From JBMDXB01 sp048594975 (GTDB taxonomy: Bacteria; Acidobacteriota; Vicinamibacteria; Vicinamibacterales; 2-12-FULL-66-21), in assembly GCA_048594975.1 (NCBI GenBank), contig JBMDXQ010000024.1, positions 62,001-126,000 on the forward strand: a stretch of DNA of 64,000 nucleotides. The letters are read 5' to 3'. Position 1 is the stretch's first letter; each line of letters begins with the position of its first letter. Below, in pieces: positions 56,146 through 64,000 of the stretch. The translations under genes were made by a program, and so were the position numbers. The notes beneath the pieces were generated by a model that saw nothing but the letters and a program-made list of their open reading frames with translations, was not told where the DNA came from and searched no databases.

Positions 56146-59100
56146 ATCGGAAATCGTGGGACTCAGGTGCAGGCTCGCCCCCGGTGAGCGGGACGACGCG
56201 CTCGGCCTTCACCGAGGTGACGCCCTCCTGGATCTGCAGCAGCCCGTCGACGATGACGTAGGGCGCGCCGATGATCGCGGCGCGCTGCTCGCTGAACAGA
56301 TCCGGGCGGACAATCACGTTGGCGATTCCGGTTTCGTCTTCGAGCGTGAGGAACACGAAGCCCTTCGCGGTGCCTGGGCGCTGCCGCGTGATCACCGCGC
56401 CGGCCACGCGGACGCGGCGGCCGTGACGCCCGCGTGGCAGGTCGCTCGCGCGCAGCACGCCGCGCAACGCGAGCTCGGCGCGCCGCAGCGCCATCGGGTG
56501 CGGCCCGATCGTCAGGCTCGTCCCGGCATAGTCGGCCATCAGGCGCTCGGGAGGAGACATCGGGCGCAGCGGTGAATCGTGCTCCGGTCCGGGGTCCGGG
56601 GTCGGGGGGCCGGGGTGCGATCGTTCCCGGCGGTCCTCGCTCGTCCCGGCGCTCGGCGCTCGGCGCTCGTCCCTCGACTCCGCTCGGGACGACCCCGAGC
56701 CTGTCGAATCGGCGCTCGATCGGGATGGCTCGACACCACCAGCCGGATCCCGTCGATGTTCGCTGGGAACATTCTCCAAATCCTCGAACAGCTCACCCGT
56801 TGGGCGAATCGCCTTCTCGATCTGCCACAACGCCGATCGACGGTCGTAGCCGAACGCGTTGAGCGCCCCGATCGCCGCAAGCGTCGCCAGTTCATCGCGG
56901 CGGATGCCGGTCTTTGCGATGAGATCGTCGATGGATGCGTATCGCGGTCCGCGGCTCGGCGCTCGGGGCTCGGCGCTCGAACCGGATGATTCGGTGCAAC
57001 CAGCCGCGGCCGCACGTGGTTCGCCCCACAGGTGCGAGCACACATTGCAGAAGAACCCGCCGAGTGGAGTTTCCTCGAGCATCGACTGATCATCGCAGCC
57101 ACATTTCGGGCAGCGATCAACGGAGGATGGCTCGACGTCCACCCGCGAGCCGGGATCGGCCAGATCGGATGCCGCGCCCCGGACCCGGGACCCCGGATCC
57201 CGGACCCCGGACGCCGGCACACCAGCCGCTGCAATCAAGCGGCCGGTCTCCTGCCGCAGCCCGTTCACGTACATCAGGCCGAGGCGTACCCGGCCGTCCG
57301 GCTCGACGCGGCACTGCCAGTCGGATTCCTGCACGTCGATCGGCGCGAAGCGGACGCCGCGGCGCTGCGCGTCCTTGACCAGCGTGGCGGGATGGTAGAA
57401 GCCCATCGGCTGGTTGTTCAGCATCGCGGTGTAGAACGCCGCCGGGTAGTGCGCCTTCAAGTAGGCGCTGGCGTAGACGAGCAGCGCGAAGCTCGCCGAG
57501 TGCGATTCCGGGAACCCGTAGAGCGCGAACGAGGTGATGGACGTGACGATCGCGTCGGCGGTCTCGCCGGTAATGCCCTGCCGTTCCATGCCGGCGCGCA
57601 GCTTGGCTTCGATCTGCTGCATCCGCCGCTCGGAGCGCTTGAACCCGAACGCGCGCCGCAGCTCCTCGGCCTCCCCGCCGGTGAACCCGGCGGCCACCAT
57701 CGCCATGCGCAGCAACTGCTCCTGGAAGAGCGGCACGCCCAGCGTGCGCTCGAGAATCGGCTGCAGCGACGGGTGCGGATAGGCCACCGGCTCGAGCCCC
57801 TGCCGCCGCTTCAGGTACGGGTGCACCATGTTGCCGACGATCGGCCCGGGACGGATGATCGCCACCTCGACGACGATGTCGTAGAACGTCCGCGGGCGCA
57901 GGCGCGGCAGCGTCGCCATCTGGGCGCGCGATTCGACCTGGAAGATCCCGACCGTGTCCGCCTCTTGCAGCATCCGGTAGACGGCCGGATCGTTCGGGGG
58001 GAGATGCGCGAGATCCAGCTCCGGCGCTGGGCGTTCGGCGGTCGGCGCTCGACAATCGACGTCGACGCAATCGGCATCGTCGCGGATCCCGGATCCCGGA
58101 CCCCGGCCCCCGCCACGTCCGACATTCACCATGTGCAAGGCATCCTGGAGGACCGACATCATTCCAAGTCCGAGCAGATCCACCTTGATCAGCCCCATGT
58201 CGGCACAGTCGTCCTTGTCCCACTGGATGACCACGCGATCGGGCATGCTGGCGTTCTCCAGCGGGACGACCTCGTCGAGCCGTCCCTGGCAGATCACCAT
58301 GCCGCCGGAATGCTGGCCGAGGTGCCGCGGCAGGTCCTGGATGCGCATCCACAGCGGGCCGAAGACGCGGATCGCCGGGTCCGCCGGATCGAGCCCGGCG
58401 TCGCGGACGTTGCGGTCGAGCGTCTCGCGCGGGTCGACCCACTCGAAATGGTTCATCACCCTCGCGAGCCGATCGATCTGCGCCGGCTCGATCGACAGCA
58501 CCTTGCCGACCTCGCGGGCGGCGCTGCGGCCGCGGTAGGTGATCACGTTGGCGGTCATCGCCGCCCCGAGCTTCCCGTACTTCTCGTAGACGTGCTGGAT
58601 GACGCGTTCGCGCCGGTCGCCGCTCGGCAGGTCCAGGTCGATGTCCGGCCATTCGCCGCGCTCCTCGGAGAGGAACCGCTCGAACAACAGGTCCATGCCT
58701 ACCGGATCGACGGCGGTGATCCCCAGGCTGTAGCACACCGCGCTGTTGGCCGCCGAGCCACGCCCCTGCACGAGGATGTCGTGCTGCCGGCAGTAGTTGA
58801 CGATGTCCCAGACGATGAGGAAGTAGCCGGCGAGATCCAGCTTCTCGATGAGATCGAGTTCGCGCTCGATCTGGCGGCGCGCCGCCGCGTGGTACGGCCG
58901 GTAGCGCTCGTGCGCGCCCGCCTGCGTGATCTGCCGCAGGAACGACGCCATCGTCTCACCCGGCGGCACCGGATAGCGGGGGAACTCGTAGCCGAGGTCC
59001 GCCATCGTGTACTCGAGGCGATCGGCGAGCACGGCGGTCTCGGCCACCGCGTCCGGCAGGTCGGCGAACAGGCGCGCCATCGCCTCCGGCGGCTTCAGGT

Positions 59101-59875
59101 AGCGCTCGGCGTTCCAGGCGAGCCGCCGCCCGGCACGTGCCAGCGTCGTCTGGTGACGGATGCAGGTGAGGACGTCGTAGAGCGGCCGATAGGACGGCTC
59201 GGCGAAGCGGACGCCGTTGGTGGCAATCACCGGCAGGTGAAACGCGGACGCGAGGTGGCGCAGCGCCTCGTTGTCCGATTCCTGGTCGCGCAGCAGGTGC
59301 CGCTGCAGCTCGACGCAGACGTGCGACCGCCCGAAGATGCCGACGAGGCGGTCGACGAGGCCGGCGACACCGAATCGCCCCTGCAGCGCCGTGCGTCCGG
59401 CGAGCGCGACGAGGCCGCTGACGCCCCCCTCGAGCTCGTCGAGCGTGAGCGTGCCCTCCCCCTTCGGCGCGCGCAGCTTCATCCGCGAGACCAGCCGGCA
59501 CAGGTTGCGGTAGCCCTCGCGCGACTCGATGAGGACGGGAAGGGTGAAGAGTCGGCGCTCGGCGCTCGGCGCTCGGCGCTCTGGGCTCGACTTCACTCGG
59601 GACGACCCGGAGGTTGTCGAAGCGCCACCGGCGCGATCGCCGGCTGCGATCGTCAACTCGGCGCCGATGATCGCCTTGAGGCCCGCCTTCTTCGCGGCGA
59701 GGTGGAACCGCGGCGCGCCGTACACGCCGTCGCGATCGAGCAGCGCCAGCGCCGGGTAGCCGAGCGTGGCCGCGCGGTCGACGAGCGCCTCGGGCAGCGA
59801 CGCGCCGTCGAGGAACGAGAACGCGGAGGACGTGTGGAGTTCGATGTACACCTTTGCCAACTGCCAAACTGCCAA
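56144..59875 (-). CDS. dnaE2: DnaE2 error-prone DNA polymerase III alpha subunit, with repeat-derived inserts
   Basis: The translesion polymerase of the ImuA-ImuB-DnaE2 mutasome, induced by DNA damage. It is 1243 residues against about 1050-1100 for typical DnaE2. PHP domain start VYIELHTSSAFSFLDGAS; catalytic Asp residues in EWPDIDLDLPSGDR; QESRAQM-type palm motif (QVESRAQMATLP); SLTIGPHPM near the C-terminal OB domain. The extra length comes from in-frame inserts at four linkers, coded by G+C-rich repeats: about 59551-59624, 58021-58117, 56941-57217 and 56581-56740. The third also holds a CPKCG...CNVC zinc-ribbon-like segment. All lie between known domains, so activity may persist. Confidence 0.9.
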   Translation of the reverse strand: MAVWQLAKVYIELHTSSAFSFLDGASLPEALVDRAATLGYPALALLDRDGVYGAPRFHLAAKKAGLKAIIGAELTIAAGDRAGGASTTSGSSRVKSSPERRAPSAERRLFTLPVLIESREGYRNLCRLVSRMKLRAPKGEGTLTLDELEGGVSGLVALAGRTALQGRFGVAGLVDRLVGIFGRSHVCVELQRHLLRDQESDNEALRHLASAFHLPVIATNGVRFAEPSYRPLYDVLTCIRHQTTLARAGRRLAWNAERYLKPPEAMARLFADLPDAVAETAVLADRLEYTMADLGYEFPRYPVPPGETMASFLRQITQAGAHERYRPYHAAARRQIERELDLIEKLDLAGYFLIVWDIVNYCRQHDILVQGRGSAANSAVCYSLGITAVDPVGMDLLFERFLSEERGEWPDIDLDLPSGDRRERVIQHVYEKYGKLGAAMTANVITYRGRSAAREVGKVLSIEPAQIDRLARVMNHFEWVDPRETLDRNVRDAGLDPADPAIRVFGPLWMRIQDLPRHLGQHSGGMVICQGRLDEVVPLENASMPDRVVIQWDKDDCADMGLIKVDLLGLGMMSVLQDALHMVNVGRGGGRGPGSGIRDDADCVDVDCRAPTAERPAPELDLAHLPPNDPAVYRMLQEADTVGIFQVESRAQMATLPRLRPRTFYDIVVEVAIIRPGPIVGNMVHPYLKRRQGLEPVAYPHPSLQPILERTLGVPLFQEQLLRMAMVAAGFTGGEAEELRRAFGFKRSERRMQQIEAKLRAGMERQGITGETADAIVTSITSFALYGFPESHSASFALLVYASAYLKAHYPAAFYTAMLNNQPMGFYHPATLVKDAQRRGVRFAPIDVQESDWQCRVEPDGRVRLGLMYVNGLRQETGRLIAAAGVPASGVRDPGSRVRGAASDLADPGSRVDVEPSSVDRCPKCGCDDQSMLEETPLGGFFCNVCSHLWGEPRAAAAGCTESSGSSAEPRAPSRGPRYASIDDLIAKTGIRRDELATLAAIGALNAFGYDRRSALWQIEKAIRPTGELFEDLENVPSEHRRDPAGGVEPSRSSADSTGSGSSRAESRDERRAPSAGTSEDRRERSHPGPPTPDPGPEHDSPLRPMSPPERLMADYAGTSLTIGPHPMALRRAELALRGVLRASDLPRGRHGRRVRVAGAVITRQRPGTAKGFVFLTLEDETGIANVIVRPDLFSEQRAAIIGAPYVIVDGLLQIQEGVTSVKAERVVPLTGGEPAPESHDFR
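56673..56708. repeat. Dispersed palindromic repeat inside dnaE2 (two copies)
   Basis: A 36-base element beginning CTCGACTCCGCTCGGGACGA and ending TGTCGAA. A second copy lies at 59587-59622 (beginning CTCGACTTCACTCGGGACGA, ending TTGTCGAA). The ends are partly complementary (TCGAC/GTCGA). Both are within the dnaE2 reading frame and next to GGCGCTC tandem runs. Sequences of this type are normally intergenic. Confidence 0.7.
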
Positions 59876-59938
59876 CTACCGAACGCACTCACATCCGTTC
59901 CCTGCAGGCTGGCTGTTGGACCTCGGGGATCAGCACGA

Positions 59939-61255
59939 TTAGTCCACGATCCCTTCCATGAACCACCGCGCGCTCACCCGGTCGCGGAAGATCCGGCAGA
60001 CGGTGCCGTCGGCGACGGCGACGTCCCACTCGTCGCGGTCCCAGCACATGCCGCCGTCCCACCACGCGCCCGAGGTGCGCCACGGGCCCGCCGCACGTTC
60101 GACGCGGCCGCCCGGCATGCCGCGCCGGTCGATGGCGATCGAGACGGGACGGCCGAGCGCCACCGTGACGCGGATCGCCACCGGCGGCCGGAAACGGCGG
60201 AGGAGACACGCAACGTTGTCCGCGTCAGAATCGCTGAGACAGTTGCCTGCCGCCGTGTTCTCACCCGTGAACCGCCGCAGAACGAAGCCGTCCGGGCGGT
60301 GCGTGTCGAGCAGGACCGGCGTGCCGCACCGCGATTCGCCGACGAGGGCGTGCAGCCGAGCGGTCAGCGTCGCGACGGTCTCCGCCGACGGCCGCGCCCG
60401 CTCGAGCAGCGAATACTGGACGATCCGCGCCGGCGCCGGATCGATCTCGATGGTGACCACGTCGATCCCGGCGGGTGGGGGATGCGACTCGAGATCCAGC
60501 AGCACCAGCGTCCGCAGCACGCGCGGGTCGCGCATCGCCGCCGGCAGCTGCAGCACCCGCGCGTGCGTCGTCCGGTCGGCCAGCCGCAGGTCGACGCGAA
60601 TCGCGGCAGCGCCGCGGTCCGCGCGCTCGAGCGCCGCCGACAGCGGGTCGAGCAACCGCGGGAGCACGAACGCCAGCGCCTGGAGCTGCTCGATCGGCCA
60701 CTCCAGCGCGATCGACTCGACGAACCGCGGCACGCCCGGGTCGGGCACGAGCGGCACCGGATCGACGCCGCGCGCGATGGCCTGGAGCGCGACGCCGCCC
60801 TGGCCGACGCGCTCGGACAGCGCGATCGCCGGCAGCGCGGCGAATTCGCCGATGGTCGTCAATCCCCAGAGGCGCAGGACGTCGAAAGCGCGCGCGTGCG
60901 CGTCCCCGGCGCCGAAGGCGTCGGCCACGACCGCGCGCAGCACTGCCAGCGGCAACGGCGCGAGCGCGGCGGCGACGCCGTCGGTGACCACGGTGAGCGC
61001 CGGGAACGGCGCGTGCGCGAGCAGCAGCGCCGCCGCCTGCGTCGGCGCGACGGCGACGGCGATGTGCGGCGATCGCTCGCGGGCGGCGCGGTGCAGCTCC
61101 GCGCCGATCGCCCGGGGATCGCCGAGCAGCCGCCCCAGCCCGCTCACGTCGAGGACCACCGCCGACGCGCCCCGGCGCTGGATGCGCGGCGAGAAGTCCG
61201 CCGCCAGCGGCGGCAGCGCCTCGGCCGCGCGCACGGAGCGGAGACAGGCAAACAA
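59939..61255 (-). CDS. imuB: ImuB, Y-family polymerase-like mutasome scaffold
   Basis: A catalytically inactive Y-family relative that bridges DnaE2, the beta clamp and ImuA. From TTG 61255 it is 438 residues, starting LFACLRSVRAAE. VVLDVSGLGRLLGDP, AVAVAPTQAAALLLAHA and LWGLTTIGEFAALPAIALSERVG are ImuB-type palm/finger and HhH regions. RVTVALGRPVSIAIDRRG and GPWRTSGAWWDGGMCWDRDEWDVA form the C-terminal domain. Catalytic acidic residues of active Y-polymerases are not evident. An in-frame ATG at 61411 would add 52 residues, but these are coded largely by tandem repeats, so the later start is preferred. It lies 63 bases before dnaE2. Confidence 0.85.
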   Translation of the reverse strand: MFACLRSVRAAEALPPLAADFSPRIQRRGASAVVLDVSGLGRLLGDPRAIGAELHRAARERSPHIAVAVAPTQAAALLLAHAPFPALTVVTDGVAAALAPLPLAVLRAVVADAFGAGDAHARAFDVLRLWGLTTIGEFAALPAIALSERVGQGGVALQAIARGVDPVPLVPDPGVPRFVESIALEWPIEQLQALAFVLPRLLDPLSAALERADRGAAAIRVDLRLADRTTHARVLQLPAAMRDPRVLRTLVLLDLESHPPPAGIDVVTIEIDPAPARIVQYSLLERARPSAETVATLTARLHALVGESRCGTPVLLDTHRPDGFVLRRFTGENTAAGNCLSDSDADNVACLLRRFRPPVAIRVTVALGRPVSIAIDRRGMPGGRVERAAGPWRTSGAWWDGGMCWDRDEWDVAVADGTVCRIFRDRVSARWFMEGIVD

Positions 61256-61256
61256 T

Positions 61257-61555
61257 TGCGGATTGGGGATTGGGGATTGGGGATTGAAATTGTCGACTGG
61301 GGATTGCCGATTGACGGCAGCGATCGGCAGCACGCGCGCGACGTCGAACATCTCGGCGGGCGAGACGTCCTCAATCGGCGGCGTGAGATCGTCGTAGGAC
61401 GGGATGTGCATGGCAGTGATACTGCGATCGATCGGGCGATCGGTGATCGGGCCATTGAACCATCGCGGGATCGGACGATCGGCTTGCGATGATTCGCTCA
61501 CTCGATCGCTCAATCGCCCGATCATCCGACGCCCATCACCCGATTCCCTGGTTCG
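61257..61555. repeat. Repeat-rich spacer between imuA and imuB
   Basis: Bases 61259-61290 carry tandem GGGGATT units (about four), with further GGATTG words to 61312. Bases 61425-61555 carry many CGATCGGGCGAT and CGATCGCTCAATCGCCCGAT words in both orientations, the same word family as at 30529-30556. An open frame runs through from imuB, but its composition indicates repeat DNA, not conserved protein. Confidence 0.6.
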
Positions 61556-61556
61556 T

Positions 61557-62246
61557 TCACCTTCCAGCGCCGACCACCCGCGGCCGCAGCTCGACGCCGC
61601 GTAGCAGTCGCGACCGGTCGCTGCCGCCGGACCAGTGGGCCGCGGGCGGCTCGAGCGCGATCGTGACCCCGCCGGGGCTGCGCGCGGTGCGGCGCTCGCC
61701 GACGAGCAGCGCGACGGTCTGGCTGCCCTCGATGGTCCGCGCGAGCCGCAGCCAGGTGGTGTACGGCACGTCGCCGAGCGCGCGCGGCGAGGCGTCGGCC
61801 AGATCGAGCGCGACGATCCCGAACCCGCCCGCCTGCAGCACCAGGTTGACCGCCTTCAGCGCGCGGCCGAGATCGCCGGTCTCCCGCACCCAGAGCAGCT
61901 GCGACAGATGGAGGCCGGCAGCCGCGGCCGGTGCCGGATCGAGGCGATCGTGGACGTCCACCACCGCGACCAGTTCTCCGCGCACGGTGGCCGCCGACAG
62001 CACGTGGCAGAGGACCGTGGTTCGACCGGCCGACCGCGGGCCCACGATCTCCGACAGGTGCCCGCGGCGCAGCCCGCCGGCAAGCGCGTCGTCGAGCATC
62101 GAGACGCCCGTGGCGGCGCGGGATTCGGCCGCCGAGGCCCTCCATGGCGCCGACGTGGTCAACGTGACGTCCAGCCTCCTGGCCCGGAGGAGCGACTCGA
62201 GGTCGGTGCGTGCGGCGTAGCCCATGTTTCGCTTTTTTTTCGCCAT
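61557..62246 (-). CDS. imuA: ImuA, RecA-like mutasome protein
   Basis: About 229 residues. A RecA-fold protein that recruits the mutasome and responds to DNA damage. GVSMLDDALAGGLRRGHLSEIVGPRSAGRT holds a modified Walker A (GPRSAGRT), VAVVDVHDRLDP and FGIVALDLADASPRALG follow as Walker-B-like strands, and TWLRLARTIEGSQTVALLVGE is conserved. The start at ATG 62246 (MAKKKRNMGYAA) is preferred; ATG 62225 is an alternative. TATACT ends four bases before the 62246 ATG on the minus strand. It is the first gene of imuA-imuB-dnaE2. No LexA box was recognised upstream. Confidence 0.85.
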   Translation of the reverse strand: MAKKKRNMGYAARTDLESLLRARRLDVTLTTSAPWRASAAESRAATGVSMLDDALAGGLRRGHLSEIVGPRSAGRTTVLCHVLSAATVRGELVAVVDVHDRLDPAPAAAAGLHLSQLLWVRETGDLGRALKAVNLVLQAGGFGIVALDLADASPRALGDVPYTTWLRLARTIEGSQTVALLVGERRTARSPGGVTIALEPPAAHWSGGSDRSRLLRGVELRPRVVGAGR

Positions 62247-62316
62247 GCCGAGTATAGACCGCGGCCGACCGACGATCAAGCTGGCCGCTAAACTGCAGAG
62301 ATAAAAGCTGTTAAGA

Positions 62317-63645
62317 TTGATTTTCTTGCCGACCTCACGCCCGTCGCAGCAAAAAGGAGGCAGCCCCCCTTCCGGAAAAAGAGGCAGCCCCCTTTCGACG
62401 TCGCCTACCGACGAGATCCAGCCCGCTTTCAGCCACCCCGTGCTGAACCGTGCGCTGGCCGCCTTCGCCTACCGCGACTTCCGCGTGCTCTGGGTTGGCG
62501 CCTTCGCCTCGACCATCGGCACGTGGATGCAGAAGGTCGCGCAGAGCTGGCTGGTCTTCGACCTGACCAGGTCGACCTTCTACCTCGGCCTGGACGACTT
62601 CCTCGGCCAGCTCCCCATCCTGCTCTTCACCATCATCGGCGGGGTCATCGCCGACCGGCACGAACGCCGGCGGCTGCTGATCGGCTCGCAGTGCGTGCAG
62701 ATGGCGACCGCCTTCACGCTCGCCGCGCTCGTCTTCTCCGGCGTCGTCCACGTCTGGCACGTCCTGCTGCTGTCGTTCGCGACCGGCCTCGCGCAGGCCT
62801 TCGGCGGCCCCGCCTATCAGGCGCTGATCCCGCTGCTCGTCCGGAAGACGGACCTGCCAAACGCGATCGCGTTCAATTCGATCCAGTTCAACCTCGCGCG
62901 CGCGATCGGGCCGCTGCTCGCCGGCGCAACGCTCGCCGCCCTCGGCATGGCCGCATGCTTCGGCATCAACGGACTGTCGTACCTGCTCGTCATCGGCGCG
63001 CTGCTCTCGCTCTCGGTGAAGCAGCTGAAGCCGGCCGAGCGGAAGCCGATCGTCCACGAGCTGCGCGGCGGACTGTCCTACATGCGCGGCGAGCGCGCGA
63101 TGATCGCGCTGGCGATCGCCGCCTTCCTGACCACGTTCCTGTCGGGCCCGCTCGTGACCTTCCTCCCGGCGTTCGCGAGCGAAGTGTTCGGGGGGGACAT
63201 CGCCCAGTACAGCCGGATGATGGCGTTCTCCGGCACCGGATCGGTCGCCGGCGCGCTGGTCGTCGCCTGGCTCGGACGCTTCCGCCACATGGGCGTCACG
63301 CTGCTCGCCGTCGAGGTGCTCTTCGGCACGCTGATGGTCGCCTTCGCGAACTCGCGGCTCCTCTGGCTGAGCCACGCGCTGCTGTTCTGCTGCGGTATGT
63401 CGCTCATGATCGTCACGTCGATGATGTTCTCTCTGGTCCAGCTGGTCGTCCCCGATCATCTGCGCGGCCGCGTGGTGAGCATCTACATGGTGGCGTTCCG
63501 CGGCGGCATGCCGCTCGGCAGCCTCGCCGCCGGTTACGCGGCGACGCTGACCTCGGCGCCGACGATGCTGACGATCAACGGCGTGCTGGTGGCAGGCGTG
63601 GCGGTGTATTTTCTGGTGAGGAGCCATGGGGTGCGGGAGCTCTGA
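62317..63645 (+). CDS. MFS transporter (EntS/MFS_3-like exporter)
   Basis: 442 residues if started at TTG 62317, or 401 from GTG 62440. About twelve membrane segments. YRDFRVLWVGAFASTIGTWMQKVAQSWLV is the first-helix signature of the EntS-like group, and GGVIADRHERRRLLIGSQ is the loop 2-3 motif (G..aDr.gRR). This group exports siderophores, drugs or small metabolites. Residues 12-31 of the long form (SQQKGGSPPSGKRGSPLSTS) are coded by a direct repeat at 62351-62394, so the shorter start may be the true one. Divergent from imuA. Confidence 0.85.
   Translation: MIFLPTSRPSQQKGGSPPSGKRGSPLSTSPTDEIQPAFSHPVLNRALAAFAYRDFRVLWVGAFASTIGTWMQKVAQSWLVFDLTRSTFYLGLDDFLGQLPILLFTIIGGVIADRHERRRLLIGSQCVQMATAFTLAALVFSGVVHVWHVLLLSFATGLAQAFGGPAYQALIPLLVRKTDLPNAIAFNSIQFNLARAIGPLLAGATLAALGMAACFGINGLSYLLVIGALLSLSVKQLKPAERKPIVHELRGGLSYMRGERAMIALAIAAFLTTFLSGPLVTFLPAFASEVFGGDIAQYSRMMAFSGTGSVAGALVVAWLGRFRHMGVTLLAVEVLFGTLMVAFANSRLLWLSHALLFCCGMSLMIVTSMMFSLVQLVVPDHLRGRVVSIYMVAFRGGMPLGSLAAGYAATLTSAPTMLTINGVLVAGVAVYFLVRSHGVREL
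62351..62394. repeat. Direct repeat related to the hairpin at 2130-2160
   Basis: AAAAAGGAGGCAGCCCCCCT (62351-62370) and AAAAAGAGGCAGCCCCCTT (62376-62394) are tandem copies of the sequence forming one arm of the 2130-2160 hairpin. It lies in the promoter or 5' end of the MFS gene. Confidence 0.6.
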
Positions 63646-63657
63646 CGAGGGGTTCTC

Positions 63658-63713
63658 CACGGATCGATCGCCACGGATCGATCGCCACGGGTCATTCGCG
63701 ACGGATCGTTCGC
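63658..63713. repeat. 14-bp tandem repeat, four units
   Basis: CACGGATCGATCGC twice perfectly, then CACGGGTCATTCGC and GACGGATCGTTCGC. It starts 13 bases after the MFS stop codon. Together with repeat copy C (63741-63828) it fills the gap to the next gene. Confidence 0.85.
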
Positions 63714-63740
63714 GCCAGGCGACAGGGTTGGTCGCCGGAC

Positions 63741-63828
63741 CGCCGAGCGACGCGAGGCGGCAAGCTCGAAGGGCGCCCGCGCGCGAACGCGCGTGTAGGC
63801 GTGGGGGCCTGGGGCCCCATGACGCCGG
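63741..63828. repeat. Dispersed G+C-rich repeat, copy C (diverged)
   Basis: Contains GAGCGACGCGAGGCGG, GCGCGAACGCGCG and GTGGGGGCCTGGGGCCCCAT, related to copies A (20911) and B (49374), again between the 3' end of a plus-strand gene and the next gene. Confidence 0.4.
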
Positions 63829-63855
63829 TCCTGTCTGTTACAATCTCAAGCACAC

Positions 63856-64000
63856 GTGCTGCTGCTAGGGTCCGCCCTCCTGCTCGGGTTCATGCATGGC
63901 CTCGGCGCCGATCACCTCAGGGCGATCGCGGCGCTGTCGGTGGGAACGGCAGGGGACGCCGCGGCCGCCCTGCCGGCGCGGCGCGCGCGGGCGCTCGGCG
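63856..64000 (+). CDS. N-terminus of a nickel/cobalt-transporter-like (UreH/NicO-type) membrane protein, cut by window end
   Basis: The frame opened by GTG 63856 reads VLLLGSALLLGFMHGLGADHLRAIAALSVG and continues to the last base. The motif GFMHGLGADH has the His-x4-Asp-His metal signature of NicO/HoxN-like and UreH-like transporters in the first membrane segment. TACAAT (63839-63844) ends 11 bases before the start and could be its -10. Only 48 residues are visible, so whether it is an importer or exporter cannot be told. Confidence 0.6.
   Translation, partial: MLLLGSALLLGFMHGLGADHLRAIAALSVGTAGDAAAALPARRARALG

Noticed and set aside
57032..61492. Very long open frame on the plus strand opposite dnaE2 and imuB
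   Set aside because: It is the antisense of well-supported minus-strand genes. High G+C content keeps the opposite frame free of stops; the translation is Arg/Ala/Val-rich with no recognisable motif.
61256..61525. N-terminal extension of ImuB (residues coded by GGGGATT and CGATCGGGC repeats)
   Set aside because: The encoded peptide (for example NFNPQSPIPNPQ) is a direct translation of tandem repeats and is not part of known ImuB N-termini.
63658..63713. Possible iteron or replication origin in four 14-bp repeats
   Set aside because: No dnaA, rep gene, DnaA boxes or AT-rich unwinding element nearby; it follows an MFS gene stop and fits a simple tandem duplication.

Overview
The window is a very G+C-rich, densely coded bacterial chromosome segment. 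No tRNA, rRNA, CRISPR array or recognisable transposase was seen. The best guess is an Acidobacteriota genome of the Vicinamibacteria type, possibly a metagenome-derived contig. This rests on a TonB-dependent transporter with an N-terminal carboxypeptidase-regulatory-like domain, the imuA-imuB-dnaE2 cassette, many Tat or lipoprotein secreted enzymes, and abundant short G+C-rich intergenic repeats. The lineage is inferred from gene content only.

Bases 1-31,600 form a plant-pentosan utilisation region. Secreted hydrolases of families GH31, GH51, GH127 and GH39 flank an outer-membrane TonB-dependent transporter. Catabolic genes are araB, araD and a HAD phosphatase in one tightly overlapping operon, then xylB, an aldose 1-epimerase and a ribose/xylose-type ABC importer (ATPase, permease, lipoprotein binding protein). 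A LacI-family regulator sits beside the arabinose operon. A LacI-type operator (TGTAAGCGATTACA) lies in the divergent promoter between the GH51 gene and the transporter, so this regulator is the obvious candidate for it. No pentose isomerase (araA or xylA) is in the window. The same stretch holds two VOC/glyoxalase genes (one frameshifted), a hemerythrin, an S9 peptidase, an M24 peptidase, a Gfo/Idh/MocA oxidoreductase and an aldo/keto reductase.

Bases 31,600-49,400 are mixed. They hold a Phd/VapC-type toxin-antitoxin pair, a secreted protein of unknown function, a large radical SAM enzyme resembling the tetraether-lipid synthase (Tes) family, and the MsrPQ methionine-sulfoxide reductase pair. 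A signalling block follows: an atypical histidine kinase, an NtrC-like response regulator, a receiverless AAA+ protein lacking the GAFTGA loop, and a degenerate GGDEF protein, then a nucleotide-sugar dehydrogenase. Next come a SET-domain protein overlapping an esterase, a Tat-exported M15-like peptidase, a second radical SAM protein, YajQ, and a lipoprotein metallophosphoesterase.

Bases 49,400-64,000 begin with a translationally coupled oxidoreductase trio (Gfo/Idh/MocA, GMC, VOC). A minus-strand cassette follows: a kinase-fold-like lipoprotein, a DUF4956 membrane protein and a phospholipase-D-like protein that seems to start at CTG. A decayed GxxExxY gene lies between inverted repeats. The imuA-imuB-dnaE2 mutasome has a dnaE2 carrying several in-frame insertions of repeat DNA. 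The window ends with an MFS exporter and the start of a nickel/cobalt-transporter-like gene.

Recurring themes are 1-4 base stop/start overlaps inside operons, short dispersed repeats between (and sometimes inside) genes, and several genes whose -10-like hexamer lies only 6-8 bases before the start codon, which suggests leaderless transcripts.
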